NCBI GenBank assembly: GCA_025716815.1 | Contig: JAIXMN010000007.1 | Coordinates: forward strand, 1,381,501-1,445,500 | Direction of reading: 5' to 3' | Origin: Dichotomocladium elegans | Taxonomy: Eukaryota > Mucoromycota > Mucoromycetes > Mucorales > Lichtheimiaceae | DNA length: 64,000 nt | Shown: positions 23,501-35,396 of the stretch, one piece after another | Numbering within the stretch: the stretch's first letter is position 1 | Layout of the letters: every line of letters begins with the position of its first letter | Position numbers and translations under genes: made by a program | The notes under the pieces: model-generated | Seen by the model: the letters and a program-made list of their open reading frames with translations, nothing else | The model's database searches: none | Told to the model about the DNA's origin: nothing

Positions 23501-26500
23501 CTACTGCTTCTGTTGCTCAGATGGGATATCGTGCTTAGATGCGTCAATGTGCTGCGTGTCGACAATGACAGTAGGCAGCATCTGGATTTCTATGCCGTCG
23601 CCGTGGCATGGCTTTGTACGGGAGGATGTCGACCACCGGCTCCCACCGGCCATGTACATGGATGGAATTTTACTGATCCTATTGGCGTTGTCCGTGTTGC
23701 CAAGGTACCTGTCTCGCGTGCTTTTGCGGATCAAAATGAATGCAAATAAACGATCAGGCAACAGGCGGATAATAGCACCGATGGGAATGGCGAGCAGGCC
23801 TACGACAATGGAGATAGCCCAGTGGACGCCGTTGATGGAAGTCACCTGGAATGCACTCCCGCCAAAGTTGACAATAATCGCCTGCCCACCAATGCAGAGG
23901 AAGAAGATAAAAATGAAAAACTTGTTATGCCAAAGACGCTTGAAGATATTCAGATGACTATCAATCCGGCGGCAGCTAGATTTTCGCAGAAACAGAGTAT
24001 GTGAGTGATCATTGGAATGACAATCAATATATATATATATATATATATATATGTGCATGTGTATGGACTTACTTGATCTCGTTAAAAATTTGACAAAAGA
24101 CAAAGGTGTTAAAAACGACGGTTTGCAGTGTATCGCTCTCCGTGGGCAAATTGAGGATGCTGCTATAGAGAAGGACACAGGTGACAATGATTTGGAAGAT
24201 AGATTGACCAATGATCATCTTCCACATCTTGAAGGTGATGAGCGGCGAGGACCGGGGCTCGGGTGCTCGTTCTAGGAGCTCAGGACTGGGCGGGTCGGTC
24301 GCGAGTGCGAGAGCGGCAAACGTATCCATGATAAGGTTGACCCACAGTAGCTGAACAGCGGTGAGGACCGATTTTTGGCTCGACGAGATGACCGATGACA
24401 TAAACGTGAGGATCACAGCAGTGATGTTGACAGTAATTTGAAACTGCAAGAACTTCTTGACAGCATCATTAACGCAGCGACCCCAGGCAATAGCCTTTAC
24501 AATGGACGAGAAGTTATCATCCATCAAAATGATGGACGACGCCTCCTTGGCAACTTCGGTACCGGCAATGCCCATCGAAAACCCGACATCGGCGGCCTTG
24601 AGGGCAGGGCCATCATTGGTACCATCGCCCGTGACAGCCACTATGTCCCCGAGGTCACGTAGACGGCTTACCAGGATGCGTTTATCCTGCGGGCTTGATC
24701 TGGCAAGGACCTGCAGACGAGGCAGGATCGCATCAAGCTCGTGTGGCGGCAAATTGCGAAACACCGGCCCTTCCATGACAAGACCGCCTGTTGTGTAGAT
24801 CCCGCACTGCTTGGCGATGCTTTTCGCCGTCGTGACGTTGTCGCCGGTGACCATACGCACAAATACGCCTGCACTGCGACATGCCTGGACGGCCTCCTTC
24901 ACTCCTGGGCGTAGTGGATCCTCGATGCCGACAATAGCAAGTAAGGTCAAGCCTGTGGCCACCTCGTCGTAAGGCACTTCCTCTTGTCCCTGGTATGGCC
25001 ATTCATCAAATTCTCGATAAGCAATCCCGATTGTCCGCAGACTCTGGGAAGCATAGTGTTGGATCAATTCTTCTAGCTTTCGCCGATCGCCTTCCCGGAT
25101 TGGTTGTGGGCCTTGTTGTTCGGTCTGGTACATTGTGCATCGCTCAAGCAAAATCTCAGAAGCACCTTTGACATGGGCTCTCCAAAAGGTTGCATTGTCT
25201 CTGACAACACGGACAACCGTTGTCATTGACTTGCGTTCCGAGCTGAAAGGAAATGCTTGCTCGACCGGATTGGCTGCACGCAGGCTACCGAGGTTTTCAG
25301 CACCCGTATGGTCCCTTGTAAATGATAACAGCGCAGTTTCGGTTTTGTTGCCCACGAAGCTTTCCTGTCCATTGTCATCCGCGGCTTCAAATGCAGTCGT
25401 ATTGACAGCCACAGATTCATTGAGAAGTTGAAGTAATTTTTCTGGTACTGCGGTCGTCAGCTCCTCAATATTAATAGACTTGCTATTGTCTTCAGGCGCG
25501 TGCTTAAAGCGATACGACATTCCAAGGACACCAGCGACGACGGTCATTCGATTCTGGGTGAGTGTACCGGTTTTGTCCGAGCAGATTGTAGTTGCATTCC
25601 CCATGGTCTCGCACGCAGCGAGGACGCGGACGAGATTATTGTCTTTTATCATGCGCGAGGTGGCATATGCGAGCGCTTAAGTATTTTTTGTTTTTTTTTA
25701 AAAAAAAGATACGTATTAGACCAAAGAAATAAACAAAGACTGGAGTATGCTTTTTTTTTAAATAAAAAAAGCAGATTTACCAAGTGTTACGGCCAAAGGG
25801 AGACCTTCCGGTACGGCAACAACAACAATCGTTACCACGACAATTAAAATCTTCATGAGCTCCATGACGATCTGTGTGGCGACGGTGGGAATGCCATATC
25901 TCCAGTTGACAAAGTAGCGGATCAAGAGAACAACTAGCATGAGCAAGCCTGCTGCAGAGCCGAGTTTAGCAATCATGGATGCAAGGCGGTTAAGCTTTTC
26001 TTGAAGCGGCGTGCTTTCAGCTTCGCTACGTAAAGACATCATCGTCCGACCGTGATAGGAATGAATCCCCACGCCCGTTACGAGATAGGTGCCCACACCC
26101 TCGACGATTTTTGAACCGGAAAGAATAAACGGGTCTGGTTGAGATCTTTTCTCAGCATTGGGTGGTTGGCATATCTTCCAGCTCTGCTTGCGGACAGCAT
26201 CTGACTCTCCTGTGGCGGCTGACTCGTCGCATTTGAGATTGTGTCCCTCGATAAAGATACCGTCCGCAGCAACAATGTCACCCGGCTCGAGATGAAGGAT
26301 ATCGCCTACCTGGATATCGTGAATGGAGATCATGCATACCATGCCCTCGCGCGTCGCCTAAATTTTTTTTTTTTTGTTTAATGTTGTGTCCATCGAAAAA
26401 AAATTGGGTTGTTCGAAAAGAAATACCTTCAGCTCGCGGTCTTCCTTTTTGGCATTGAGCTTGCGAAACTGGCGCTCTTTCTGAAAATCGTTCACGCTTC

Positions 26501-27319
26501 CGACAAGCACCACGATCAAGACGGCAACGATAATGGCAACACCTTCAACCCACTCGACCCCCGGTATCCGGTTGCCCTGAGCATCGTATTTAGGCATGCC
26601 AATATCTTCATAGAGACCGACGGCTAAGGAGATAACGGCTGCTGCTGTCAACAAAATCTATGTAGCAGAAATGGGAAGGTCTTATTAGCTACATCCCTTG
26701 CATATCTTCTACTGTATATATTGCGGGGACTTGCCAGTGTCTTGTCTTTCATTGCCATCCACATGAGTTGAAATATATTTTTTGATTCGGCGCGTGGAAG
26801 GACATTTGCGCCAAAAACGGCAACTCGCTGTGGAAAGGTTCCTTTTGAGGATTCTGCGGATGTGTGTGTTGCGCTGCTGAACATCGTCTGTGATCGGAGC
26901 GGGGTCTTTTGGGCAGGATCCTCAGTTTCGTCTTCAGCAAGCGAGGAGAGATCGTTTAGCGTGATGGTACTGCCAATCTTCTCATGCGGCGTTAGTCCTC
27001 GCGAGGTATTCGCATGCAAGCCCTTGGCAACGCCTTGGAGTCCTCCAAATTGTCTCAACAGCTCAAGATTCTTGGGATCCATGAGGGCCGAGAGCTGGGT
27101 AGGGGTAAAGGCAAACGGGTTTGAAGGGTCCGAATGAGGTTGAAGATATTCGTTACTCATGTCTACTCCGACATGTGAAGAAGAAGAAGACGTTGCGGTA
27201 GCTGTTGGAAGGGCAAGTGTACTGAGGCCTTGGCTCTGGGTGTCGGCACCGTCATGAGCCGGGGATGCATTGCCATGATGAGATGACGATTCGCTCTTAT
27301 TGTTGTTTAAGTCGGACAT
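23501..27319 (-). CDS. PMC1: PMC1-type vacuolar/plasma-membrane Ca2+-ATPase (P-type IIB)
   Basis: P-type ATPase pumping Ca2+ out of the cytosol into the vacuole in exchange for ATP hydrolysis. Exons 27319-26735, 26657-26427, 26357-25781, 25675-24073 and 23975-23501 give 1156 aa. A Ser-rich cytosolic N-terminus of about 190 residues precedes TM1 (ILLTAAAVISLAVGL). Then come the actuator motif CDESAATGESD, TM4 VAVPEGLPLAVTLALAYA, the phosphorylated Asp in CSDKTGTLTQNRM, the nucleotide-binding KGASE, the hinge TGDNVTTAKSIAKQCGI and VTGDGTNDGPALKAADVGFSMG, followed by six C-terminal helices. Intron 26658-26734 uses a GC donor (GCAAGT); DKTL joins ILLTAAAV exactly as in relatives. The C-terminal tail after the last helix is about 70 aa. 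No clear calmodulin site was identified by eye. It is flanked by direct transposon repeats. Confidence 0.97.
24028..24053. repeat. AT dinucleotide microsatellite inside a PMC1 intron
   Basis: Run of about thirteen AT units in the last PMC1 intron (23976-24072). Confidence 0.8.
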
Positions 27320-28736
27320 TGAGATATATACGTGTTGTGTGCCGGGCTTGCGGGCGTCGGGGGTGAGGGGGTTCGGGTATAATGCAGTGCCTTGTTTTTA
27401 TAGATAATGCGTTCGGCTCAACGTAGAATGATGCAGTCGAGGCTGTATGATGGCAAGCGAAGAGGACATCATGAATTGAGCATCGCTTTTTTTTGCACCT
27501 TTTTATGATCAGCTGTACGACGTTCTATAAAGTGTGTTCTATGAACTAAATCTTCCACACAGAAGGAAATGACCGTTTTAGGTTCGGTGTGGGACGAAGA
27601 GACGGCCTTGCATTTTCAGTCGTTCCATAGTAGAAGTCGCCTTTTCGAGTTAGGAATACAAGGTATATATGTCTCTGTCTCCTTCACCAACCCCGTCGAA
27701 AGACACACACACACACACACAGACACGAGGCCATCCGAAATTTTTCCCGAATATCCCTTCTTGACATAACATTTGCATGTCAACAGAAAGCAACAAAATG
27801 CCGATCACACTCTCTTCACCACCCGCCTTCCCCTAGGTCACTTAGATTCAACCTATTGAGTCTCAGACGACTAGCAGGCTGAGTTGATAAATTAAAAGGT
27901 CTGGAGGGCTCAGTGGTTCATGTGACGAGTTTGAGCCGGTGCATTAGCCCCCCCCCACTTCTGTTAAGAAACCATCATGCTTTGCCCACTGCTGTTTCGC
28001 TCCGGGTGAATCAAGAATAGGCACGGGGAATAATGCGCAGAGGTTGGCAGGTGATATCATCTGCTCCCAACAGTATGAAACAACAGTGACGTATTGTGAT
28101 GATATGACCTGGAAGGGACACTAGCGGCAATTGCAGGTATTATTGTTGTGATGGCACATAAATATCTCCCAGAATGGGAAGCAGCAGTAGTAACTAGTAC
28201 TTGGCTTTCATCTTCATTACGTAGCGGGTTCTGCTATACCTCGAACGGATCCCCAGGGCGTATTTTTTCTCGATTTTCTTTTCTTTCCCGACTTTCGTGC
28301 CCTCTTTATTTCCGTTTTTAGCAGCTTGTCATTACCAAAAAACACACGGCCAATTATATTGCACTCGTTGCGTATGTATATATATATATATATATGGTCA
28401 CTTGTGCTTTTGTCTCTCGGCTGGGATGGGAGTTCGAATGTAGATAAACAAAGGTCACAAACATTCCTCACGCAACTCCACTGCTTCAGCAGAGATCGAA
28501 AGTAAATATTTGTAAGGCACAGTGATCCGGACATGCAATCCATGCCGATTCTCTCCCATCCTTGCAGAATTGAGGAAATCCAGGCATTCCCCGATCCAAA
28601 TCAGACGGACAGGGCGGACTGTTCCACAACATAATAGGACATGATTAGTTCACGATAACTTCACCTTCAGAAATCCCCATATGCTGGTATCAATATATCT
28701 TATGTCTAGTTAGACAACACACGCATGTATCAGCTC
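27320..28736. other. PMC1 promoter side and unassigned spacer
   Basis: 1.4 kb upstream of PMC1 (minus). Contains an AC microsatellite at about 27,703-27,721 and a TA run at about 28,375-28,395. The minus-strand open frame 28217-28543 shows no known motif and I do not call it. Confidence 0.45.
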
Positions 28737-29045
28737 TCACCCCCCCCGAGGCATCATGCGATTCGGAAAAAAAACCCAGGCGTCCCATTCCAGGTCGTCG
28801 TCAGCGTAGCGATGGATCTTGTCAGGAGCCGCTTCTCTATAGATGAGCAAGAAGACTGTGTCTAATCCTTGTGATGCAAGAGCATCCTGATCTACACCGT
28901 TTTCCGAAACTGAAGTCGCATTCGAGTGGTTCTGAGGTCGCAAGATCGCAAAATAGAAGTCGCGTTCTGCCCAGAAATCTTTACGTGTGATGACAAAGTA
29001 AATGTCGCATGCACGGCGAAAGATGGCGCATAAAAAAGCTTCCAT
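28737..29045 (-). pseudogene. Unknown protein fragment beside transposon copy B
   Basis: A 102-codon open frame (MEAFLCAIFRRACDIYFVITRKDFWAE...) preceded by a good branch point and acceptor (CTAAC, then TTATAG at 29,046-29,060), so it may be an exon. Part of its DNA matches the fragment at 20640-20812 in a shifted frame (DFYFCDLATSE versus DFYFCDCVISE), which argues for decay. No recognised domain. Confidence 0.3.
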
Positions 29046-29138
29046 CTCTATAATTGTTAGTCAGCTTTTTGCCCTTTTGAATCCTTTTCTAAACCTGTTT
29101 TGCATTCTGAAATGAGCAATCTATTTGAGCAAGGCCTT

Positions 29139-31322
29139 GTCGTTGATGAAAAAATGTACTCTCTTCTATCCGTTTGTTCTTGCATAGAATATCTGCATAG
29201 TCAATCTTGCAGCGGAAACTCTGACATTGCCGCTACACATATCCTCAAGCCAAAGGATTCAGATGAAAGAAGCAGAATTTGAGCGCAACTGCACCGACAA
29301 AGAAAACCTCTGATTTTTCAAACTGATGTTTGGGAAGGCCCTTGAGTGCATCCGTGGCTGCAAACCGCTAGGGACCCATGGTGGGTCAGCTCAGCAATCG
29401 GCATCACAGTACGAAAAGGACCTTGACTGTATTTTAAGAAATGTAGAGGCCGAGGTCGTTCATGTATTATCAATGAAGAGCATAAAAGCGCTTCTTTAGA
29501 ATGGGTTGATGAAAACCCGTCAATTGTCTTAGGGCAACTGACGAAGCAAATGCTCCAGCGATTTGGGTGTCTTAAGGTATCGAAAACGATGCGTTCCATC
29601 GGTTTATGAGCAATGAATGCAACGTGTCATTGAAAAAGGCTCCGTTTCAGACTGCAGATAAGGATAATGATGCAAAGATCCAATGGCGTCTTGATTCGGT
29701 GCGCCGATGGCACATGACTGACATTGACTATAGAAGAAAGAACTGTGTTGTCCTTGATAACTCTGGATTGCATATCAACATGAAGCGCGGCATGGCATGG
29801 TCCAAGAAAGGGACTTCTGCAGTAGTTACAGAACCAAAAACAACATTGAAAACAACTATCATGTTGGAGCAATTTCGGGCATCAGGCGTCATTAACTATA
29901 GCTTGAGACTCCCACAGCCACTAGCCAAAAAAAAAGAAAGACCGGAACAGTCCATAGCTGCAAACAAAGGTAATGTAACTGGGCATGATCTCAGCTTTCA
30001 TAATGGATTATGCACCTATTCATAAGGCTGAGGATATCACTAAATACATGGAGTCTCAAGGACATCGATGCACCTATCTTCCGTCTTACTGAACAGCTTT
30101 CGTCGGTTGTGAAGAGCAAAGTAAAATGCAATCGATTTTTGGAAAACAAGACACGGATGACCCGAATCAATGAAGCATTGAATTCCTTAAAGCTGAGCGA
30201 TTTCGAAAGATTTGTCTCTCATTCTTTCGGGTGCCTCGTTACGCGCTCTAGTTGGGGAAATTTATGATCCGACTTTTGATAATCCTACAAGGATCATCAT
30301 GGTATGTATATGGGCATAGATACGTTAACCAAAAGATGAAAAAGAGTTGACATGAAAATATATCGGATCCGATAATTCTTTGGATATGTCGAAGGGATTG
30401 TTGAGATATAAAGAGCATTACTCCTAAATGCAATGGTTTGCAGCTGAATCATCGTCGGTGCGTCTCTCGGTCATTATGATGACAATATGAAAAATCAAAA
30501 GGCCCGTTAAAACATGTCTGCAACAAAACTGTGATCTGATAAAGAAGAAGCATCATGAAATAGCAGCGATGAGAGTCGGTGATGTGAGTTTTCTGAAGGA
30601 GGGTTTCATCTGATACATCTGGTATTTGTTTCAGCATTGTCAATCGCATGAATGATTGATACAGTATCTCATAAATGATCGAGATTCCAAGCGAACTATT
30701 TCTCTATCAAATCCATTCTTGACCGCTTTTCCACAGGTTATCCAATATGAACCTTTATATTGGCTTGCTTATTATTTGAATCTAACACCTTCTGTCCTTT
30801 GCAGGTTGAGCAATCGTACCTGTACTTGATGAGCGATGGAAGAAAGGTCAAAATGGAATTGCATCATCCGGCGCAGCCACGATTTAGCTGCGATCTGGCA
30901 GGGCCTTCCGCTCATTTTTTTTCAGTGTTGCTTCCATCAAGATTCTCGCTTTTTTGCTGTCGGCTTCCTTTCCCCATGCTCCCCCAGTGTAATTTGCGCC
31001 GATACCCTGCCTTTCACCGGCTTCCTGCCCGCCATTGTGTCCCCAGTGTGTCCCCGCCGTTGCTTCAGGTATTCACTCGTGCTTTGTCTGTGCCGTCGCG
31101 TCGCTGCGGCACCTGGCGTACCATCGATCCTCCGCCATAGTTGCCACCATGTTCACACCTGGATACGCCCAGTGTGAGCCGGGTTGGTAAGTCAAAGTAT
31201 AAAGGGGATCCTTTTTTGCTTAGTGCCACGACTATTCGCATAACTTCATGCGACATTCTTTTGTATTTGAACGACATTATTTTATCTTTGTACACGAAAT
31301 ATATTTTGGAAAATAAAATATG
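29139..31322 (+). mobile_element. Degenerate pogo/Tc1-like DDE transposon, copy B
   Basis: Second copy, same orientation, offset about 8,278 bp from copy A. Longest frame 29606-30025 covers the first catalytic Asp (VLDNSGLHINMKR). A compensating G loss near 29,867 keeps it open past the point where copy A stops. The second Asp context (MDYAPIHK) is at about 30,005, and the same lesion after LPSY lies at about 30,090. The last about 400 bp (30,920-31,322) diverge more from copy A, and end TTTTGGAAAATAAAATATG. Confidence 0.8.
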
Positions 31323-32364
31323 AAGCGGCCTCCAAACACCTTATTAAATGCCGGGCCTTCAGCGCGGGTAACCTCCTCCCCCGACCGGTGGCAACAAACG
31401 CGGGGCTATACTCACGGCCCTCGCGTCCTAGGACCGCTGATCATTTGGAATCCCAGGTCAAAGGCCATCAGGAGTGGATAATATCATATCCTTCCAGTCA
31501 AAAAGAGTCTACTTTATCAATCCCCACCTGTCACGTATAAAGGATCTGCCGCTTTAGTAAAGGCCGTCTGTATCGTCCTGCAGTCAACACGTGGAGCTTT
31601 CTCGCTGTGCGTGTGCGTGTGTGTGTGTGAGGAGTTCTTCAACGTCGAGCAAGTATTTCAGGCGGTTGTTTGGTTGGGCAATAAGGTATGTATTTGTCGA
31701 CGATGCCACCCCACGAATTCTTACAGGAAATGTCCAAGTTTCCTTGCTAATCTCGGCTTTTGGCCATCCAGCATCGATTACGCGGGGGGGGCAATCCTAC
31801 CTTCAGAATAAACTCATTCGTATTTCTTGTTTTTCGTGCCCTTCTGAGAATGTTTGTAATGCTGTATGGTACAGCGATATTTAAAATGGCGAGAAAAAAA
31901 GCTGTAGCAAGAAGGGGGGCGGGCAAGTGTGCCAGCTTTCCTTTGGGGAAAAAACTGGGTTTTAATCAAGATTTATTTGGTTTGAATGAGGAAAGAAAGA
32001 GCAACATAGAGAGAATACGAAGCAAAAGATCTATGGGGGGTGGGGTTCATGAAGTGAGAGGGGATTGTTATGTCCAAACTTAAAAAAGAGGGATCAGGGG
32101 TTGGGGTAGTGCTTGTGATTTGGTATACAGAAAAAAAAGTGTGTGTAGTCTATAGAAACAAATGAAAGGTCGGAGACCTTTCCGGGGGTTATCTTGTTTT
32201 TCTTCTGATATAAGCGGGAAAGTGAGCATGGGTTGTGTTGAAAAGAGCTTGAGAAAAAAAAAAAAACTAAGGAAAAAACGAAGATGCAGGTTAAAAAGTA
32301 CAGGGGGATGGAGGGGCTGGTGGGAGAGAAAGAATTAAGCAGGATAGGTGGGCATACTTGTCTT
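31323..32364. other. Intergenic downstream of the bHLH gene
   Basis: 1.04 kb between transposon copy B and the bHLH stop codon. Contains GT repeats (about 31,613-31,629) and purine-rich tracts; no gene recognised. Confidence 0.45.
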
Positions 32365-33496
32365 TTACATGTTACCCATCGTGTACATGTTCTCTAATGC
32401 CTGCTTCTGCAATACGCTCTGTTGGAATCTACATGGAACTGTCTGTGAGAGACTTTTTTTTTTAAAAAAAAGCATGATTGCCTTGGCAATCCATCATACT
32501 GCTTACTTGCGAAGCTGCTCGTTTTCATGAACAAGGCGTTCTAACTCTGCAAGGATGGTCATTTGAGTACTCTTCAAGTGCTGGATGTGTTGTACGGCTT
32601 TGGAGAAAAAAGAATACAGAGAGAAGAGATGAGCCATCAAGAGTATATATATAAATGCGAAGATATTGTAAAAACTTACTTCGATGTAATAAAGCGACCT
32701 TGCTCATCTTCTTATTGAGACAGGCGGGTAACTCATTTCTAAGGTCTTCAAAGCCGTCCTTGATCTGGGCTCGGCGCTTCTGTTCTGACTGGATATGAAT
32801 CTGTCGGCGCACCTCCGCAGTGGACAGATTACTGCTGTTCTGCCTATGAAAAGGAAGGTTGTCACTTCCATGTCTGAACATCTACGCAGACGTTCTTTTA
32901 ATAACAAAAACTTACATGGATCCCGTCTCGTCCGCATCATCCTGCTCGTCATCCTCAGAGCAAGCGCCCTCCTGCTGTTGGGGACGTTGGCGCTTCTTAA
33001 GCTTCTGGGCCGCTGAAGGTTGCTCAAAAGACTCCTTCGAGTACTGCAAAAATTCGGGATAAAATGACTCGGGGAGTGACGAGGCCCTGGCCAGGGTCTG
33101 GTTGAGGTAAGTCGAAGACGATGACGACGCTGTTGTGGACGATGACGATGAGGCCACCAGCATGGGAGGTTCCGCAGGATGATGCGAAAGCGGGCTCGGC
33201 GTCGACATGCCCGACATGAGAGAATCGGGACTTCCAAACGTTTGATGATGAGCTAAACCATCGAAAAACAGCGGCGGAGCTGCACCGCCAGGTGCTACTA
33301 CTGGAGAATGGGAGGTGATATAGCCTAGATAGCAGAAAAAGACAGCAAGAAGATGATTCGATTAAGTCTGGGCGTCCCATTATCCGTATTCTTTATTCCT
33401 ACCTGGATACATGATCGGTTGATCAATTACTTCAACTTTGGTGGTGGGAACGTATTGCTGGGGAATATATTCCGAATTCAAGGTGAGGTTATTCAT
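32365..33496 (-). CDS. bHLH-zipper transcription factor
   Basis: DNA-binding basic helix-loop-helix factor, expected to dimerise on E-box sites; target genes unknown. Exons 33496-33403, 33324-32916, 32843-32680, 32597-32507 and 32428-32365 give 273 aa. The first about 165 residues are Ser/Pro-rich with a Lys/Arg patch (KLKKRQRPQQQ) and an acidic stretch (SEDDEQDDADE). The bHLH begins near residue 178: basic region VRRQIHIQSEQKRRAQI, helix 1 KDGFEDLRNELP, loop ACLNKKMSK, helix 2 VALLHRTVQHIQHLKS. A leucine-zipper-like extension (MTILAELERLVHENEQLRK) follows, and the tail ends MYTMGNM. The E-box-reading H/E/R positions are present. It resembles Mlx/Max-like and fungal bHLH-Zip regulators. The short first and last exons were found by joining frame-compatible splice sites. 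Confidence 0.88.
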
Positions 33497-35392
33497 TCTT
33501 TTGGTTTTACTTTTTACGACGGGGAATCAGAGAGCGATTATGGGGTTTGAAGACAGGTTTTTTATGGATGACTGCGTGTGTCTGTATGTGAGAGAGTGAG
33601 TGAGTGAGAGCGTGTGTGTGTGTGTGTACGGTTCGTTTAGATGTTGTATGTGTAGTGAGCGAAAAGAGTCTGCTTGATGGATGATGTGTGAAGGGAGGTG
33701 GGGAGATGATGGATATGATGGATAGGTGCGTGGACAGTAAAGGAAGGGTTCAATGAAGGAAAGAGAATAAAGCGGTACAGATGGGAGGAGGCGAACGAAG
33801 CTGCTTAAACCTGCGATGCAAGTGCTACGCGAACCGTTCTCTCTGCTTCGACGTGTGCTTCATACAGGGACCATCGCGCTCAGTTTCTCTGTATTTTTTT
33901 TCTCATGCACCGGCATCGCCCTTGGTTCACCGCAACAGGTTCTACAAGGTACAACCCAAGAAGAGGATTCGAACATCGTCTCTCCGACTACAAGTCCGCT
34001 CGGAATCATAGCAGGCCTTCCTCGTCGATGTGGTTATGGATGTGCATTTGAAGGGATGCGTGATGTTCCGAATGCTTCAGATGAGCATGACGCATCTTGA
34101 GCTTCAGATTACTTTTGAGGATTAGAAGGGGGAAAAGGATCTTTTGAAGGGCGCGGGAGGGGGCCGTGTATATATGTGTATATGCGTGTCCGTGTGAGGT
34201 ATCTCCCTTCGCACATCTGCGCTCGGTCCGAGCCCTCTCCAGAGTGTAACCTTAGTTGTCTAACGAGTAGCGGTAAAAGCAAACCTTAAAAACTTTTCTC
34301 GCCTTCCTTTTATCATGGCCCCTCTTCCTTTGCAGGAAATGAAAGATCGCTTTCGGCACATCCCTTATATATATATATATATATATATATAATGTATGTA
34401 TAATAAAAAGAAATATCTGCCTTCTCAAATGTCCGGTTCATGTCTAATGCGTGCGGATGACCTTTGTCTACACCGTCTTGAGTGGTCTGGGTTTCTTTCG
34501 TAGCGATAAGTGCGACCTAAAGAGGCTTTGAGATCCCCCGTAGATCTCTCTCCGCTACGACTGAAAAGACAGATCGACCTACATGAGTCGCGATATCATG
34601 TCCTTCGTTACCCGCACAGACATGTACTTTTTTCCTATTCCAACGATGATAAATACTAAGCTACCTTTGCTCCCTAGACAGTGGTTAGCCACACTGCTTT
34701 TTCTCCCTGTTTCTTGGGTTTCTGGTTTTTTCCAAGTCTGGAATTAAACCAAACCCAGTTTAAACTCTGCTCGTAAGTGCAGACAATAGGGATAGTAGCT
34801 TTTTTCGCTTATTCTAATTAGTATTATTTCCCTTCTGACATCACATATATTACCGTATCAAATAGAATGAATAAAATCTCCCTTGAAAAACCATGCAGCA
34901 AGCTTCTTTTTTTGAAAATTAATTGTCCTAGAAAAGATCGCTTTTGATGGCGGCTTTTGTGTCCTATCTCCAAGTCCGCCCAGCGGTTACTAATAATTCG
35001 CCTCCAGGGATATTGTATCTTGTCCGATGGAGCCATCAAAGGCAACGAGGAGGTGGACATTTCACAGCCATAATCCCAGAGAGTTGGTTTTCTTCCTTAC
35101 CTTGTGCTCTTCTGGCATTTTACAGGGCATTAGCCCGATTTGAGCCTTTTTTATATGTAGATGATATGTTACTTTTAGCAATGCAGCTGTATTATCCGCT
35201 CGTCGGAGAGAGAGTATGGAAAAATAGCATACACCGCATTGCGATGGATATTATTGTCGGAGAAGATGTGGAGATCTCGATGTACAGTGGTAGAAACAAC
35301 ATATGGTGGCCACGTAGCTGGTTATGTAGTAAGTGCTTTATTCTGATTATTCTATTGTGGATTGACAAGAAAGATGACAGGGAAATAAACTC
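33497..35392. other. Upstream region of the bHLH gene and spacer
   Basis: 1.9 kb. GT/GA microsatellite tracts at about 33,590-33,628 and an AT run at about 34,364-34,391. Small open frames at 33,781-34,100 have no motif. The 34,944-35,396 frame is listed separately. Confidence 0.4.
34364..34391. repeat. AT dinucleotide microsatellite
   Basis: Run of about thirteen alternating AT units in the spacer upstream of the bHLH gene. Confidence 0.8.
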
Positions 35393-35396
35393 CTAA
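34944..35396 (+). CDS. Possible hypothetical protein, 150 codons
   Basis: Intact open frame starting MMAAFVSYLQ and ending REINS, tail-to-tail with the OPT transporter gene and overlapping its stop by 4 nt. No domain recognised. A possible donor (AGTAAGTGC) near 35,330 would change its end. It may be chance; the composition is not clearly coding. Confidence 0.2.
   Translation: MMAAFVSYLQVRPAVTNNSPPGILYLVRWSHQRQRGGGHFTAIIPESWFSSLPCALLAFYRALARFEPFLYVDDMLLLAMQLYYPLVGERVWKNSIHRIAMDIIVGEDVEISMYSGRNNIWWPRSWLCSKCFILIILLWIDKKDDREINS

Noticed and set aside
31360..31480. GC-rich patch that could suggest a structured RNA or tRNA
   Set aside because: No cloverleaf, no A/B-box pair, and no stable pairing I could draw by eye.
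32704..33237. 177-codon minus-strand frame overlapping the bHLH gene
   Set aside because: Shadow frame of the bHLH exons; the other frame carries the conserved bHLH.
33816..34100. 94-codon frame with a hydrophobic start, possible small secreted protein
   Set aside because: The hydrophobic stretch is followed by sequence with no conservation signal; it lies in the bHLH upstream region; no splice or promoter support.
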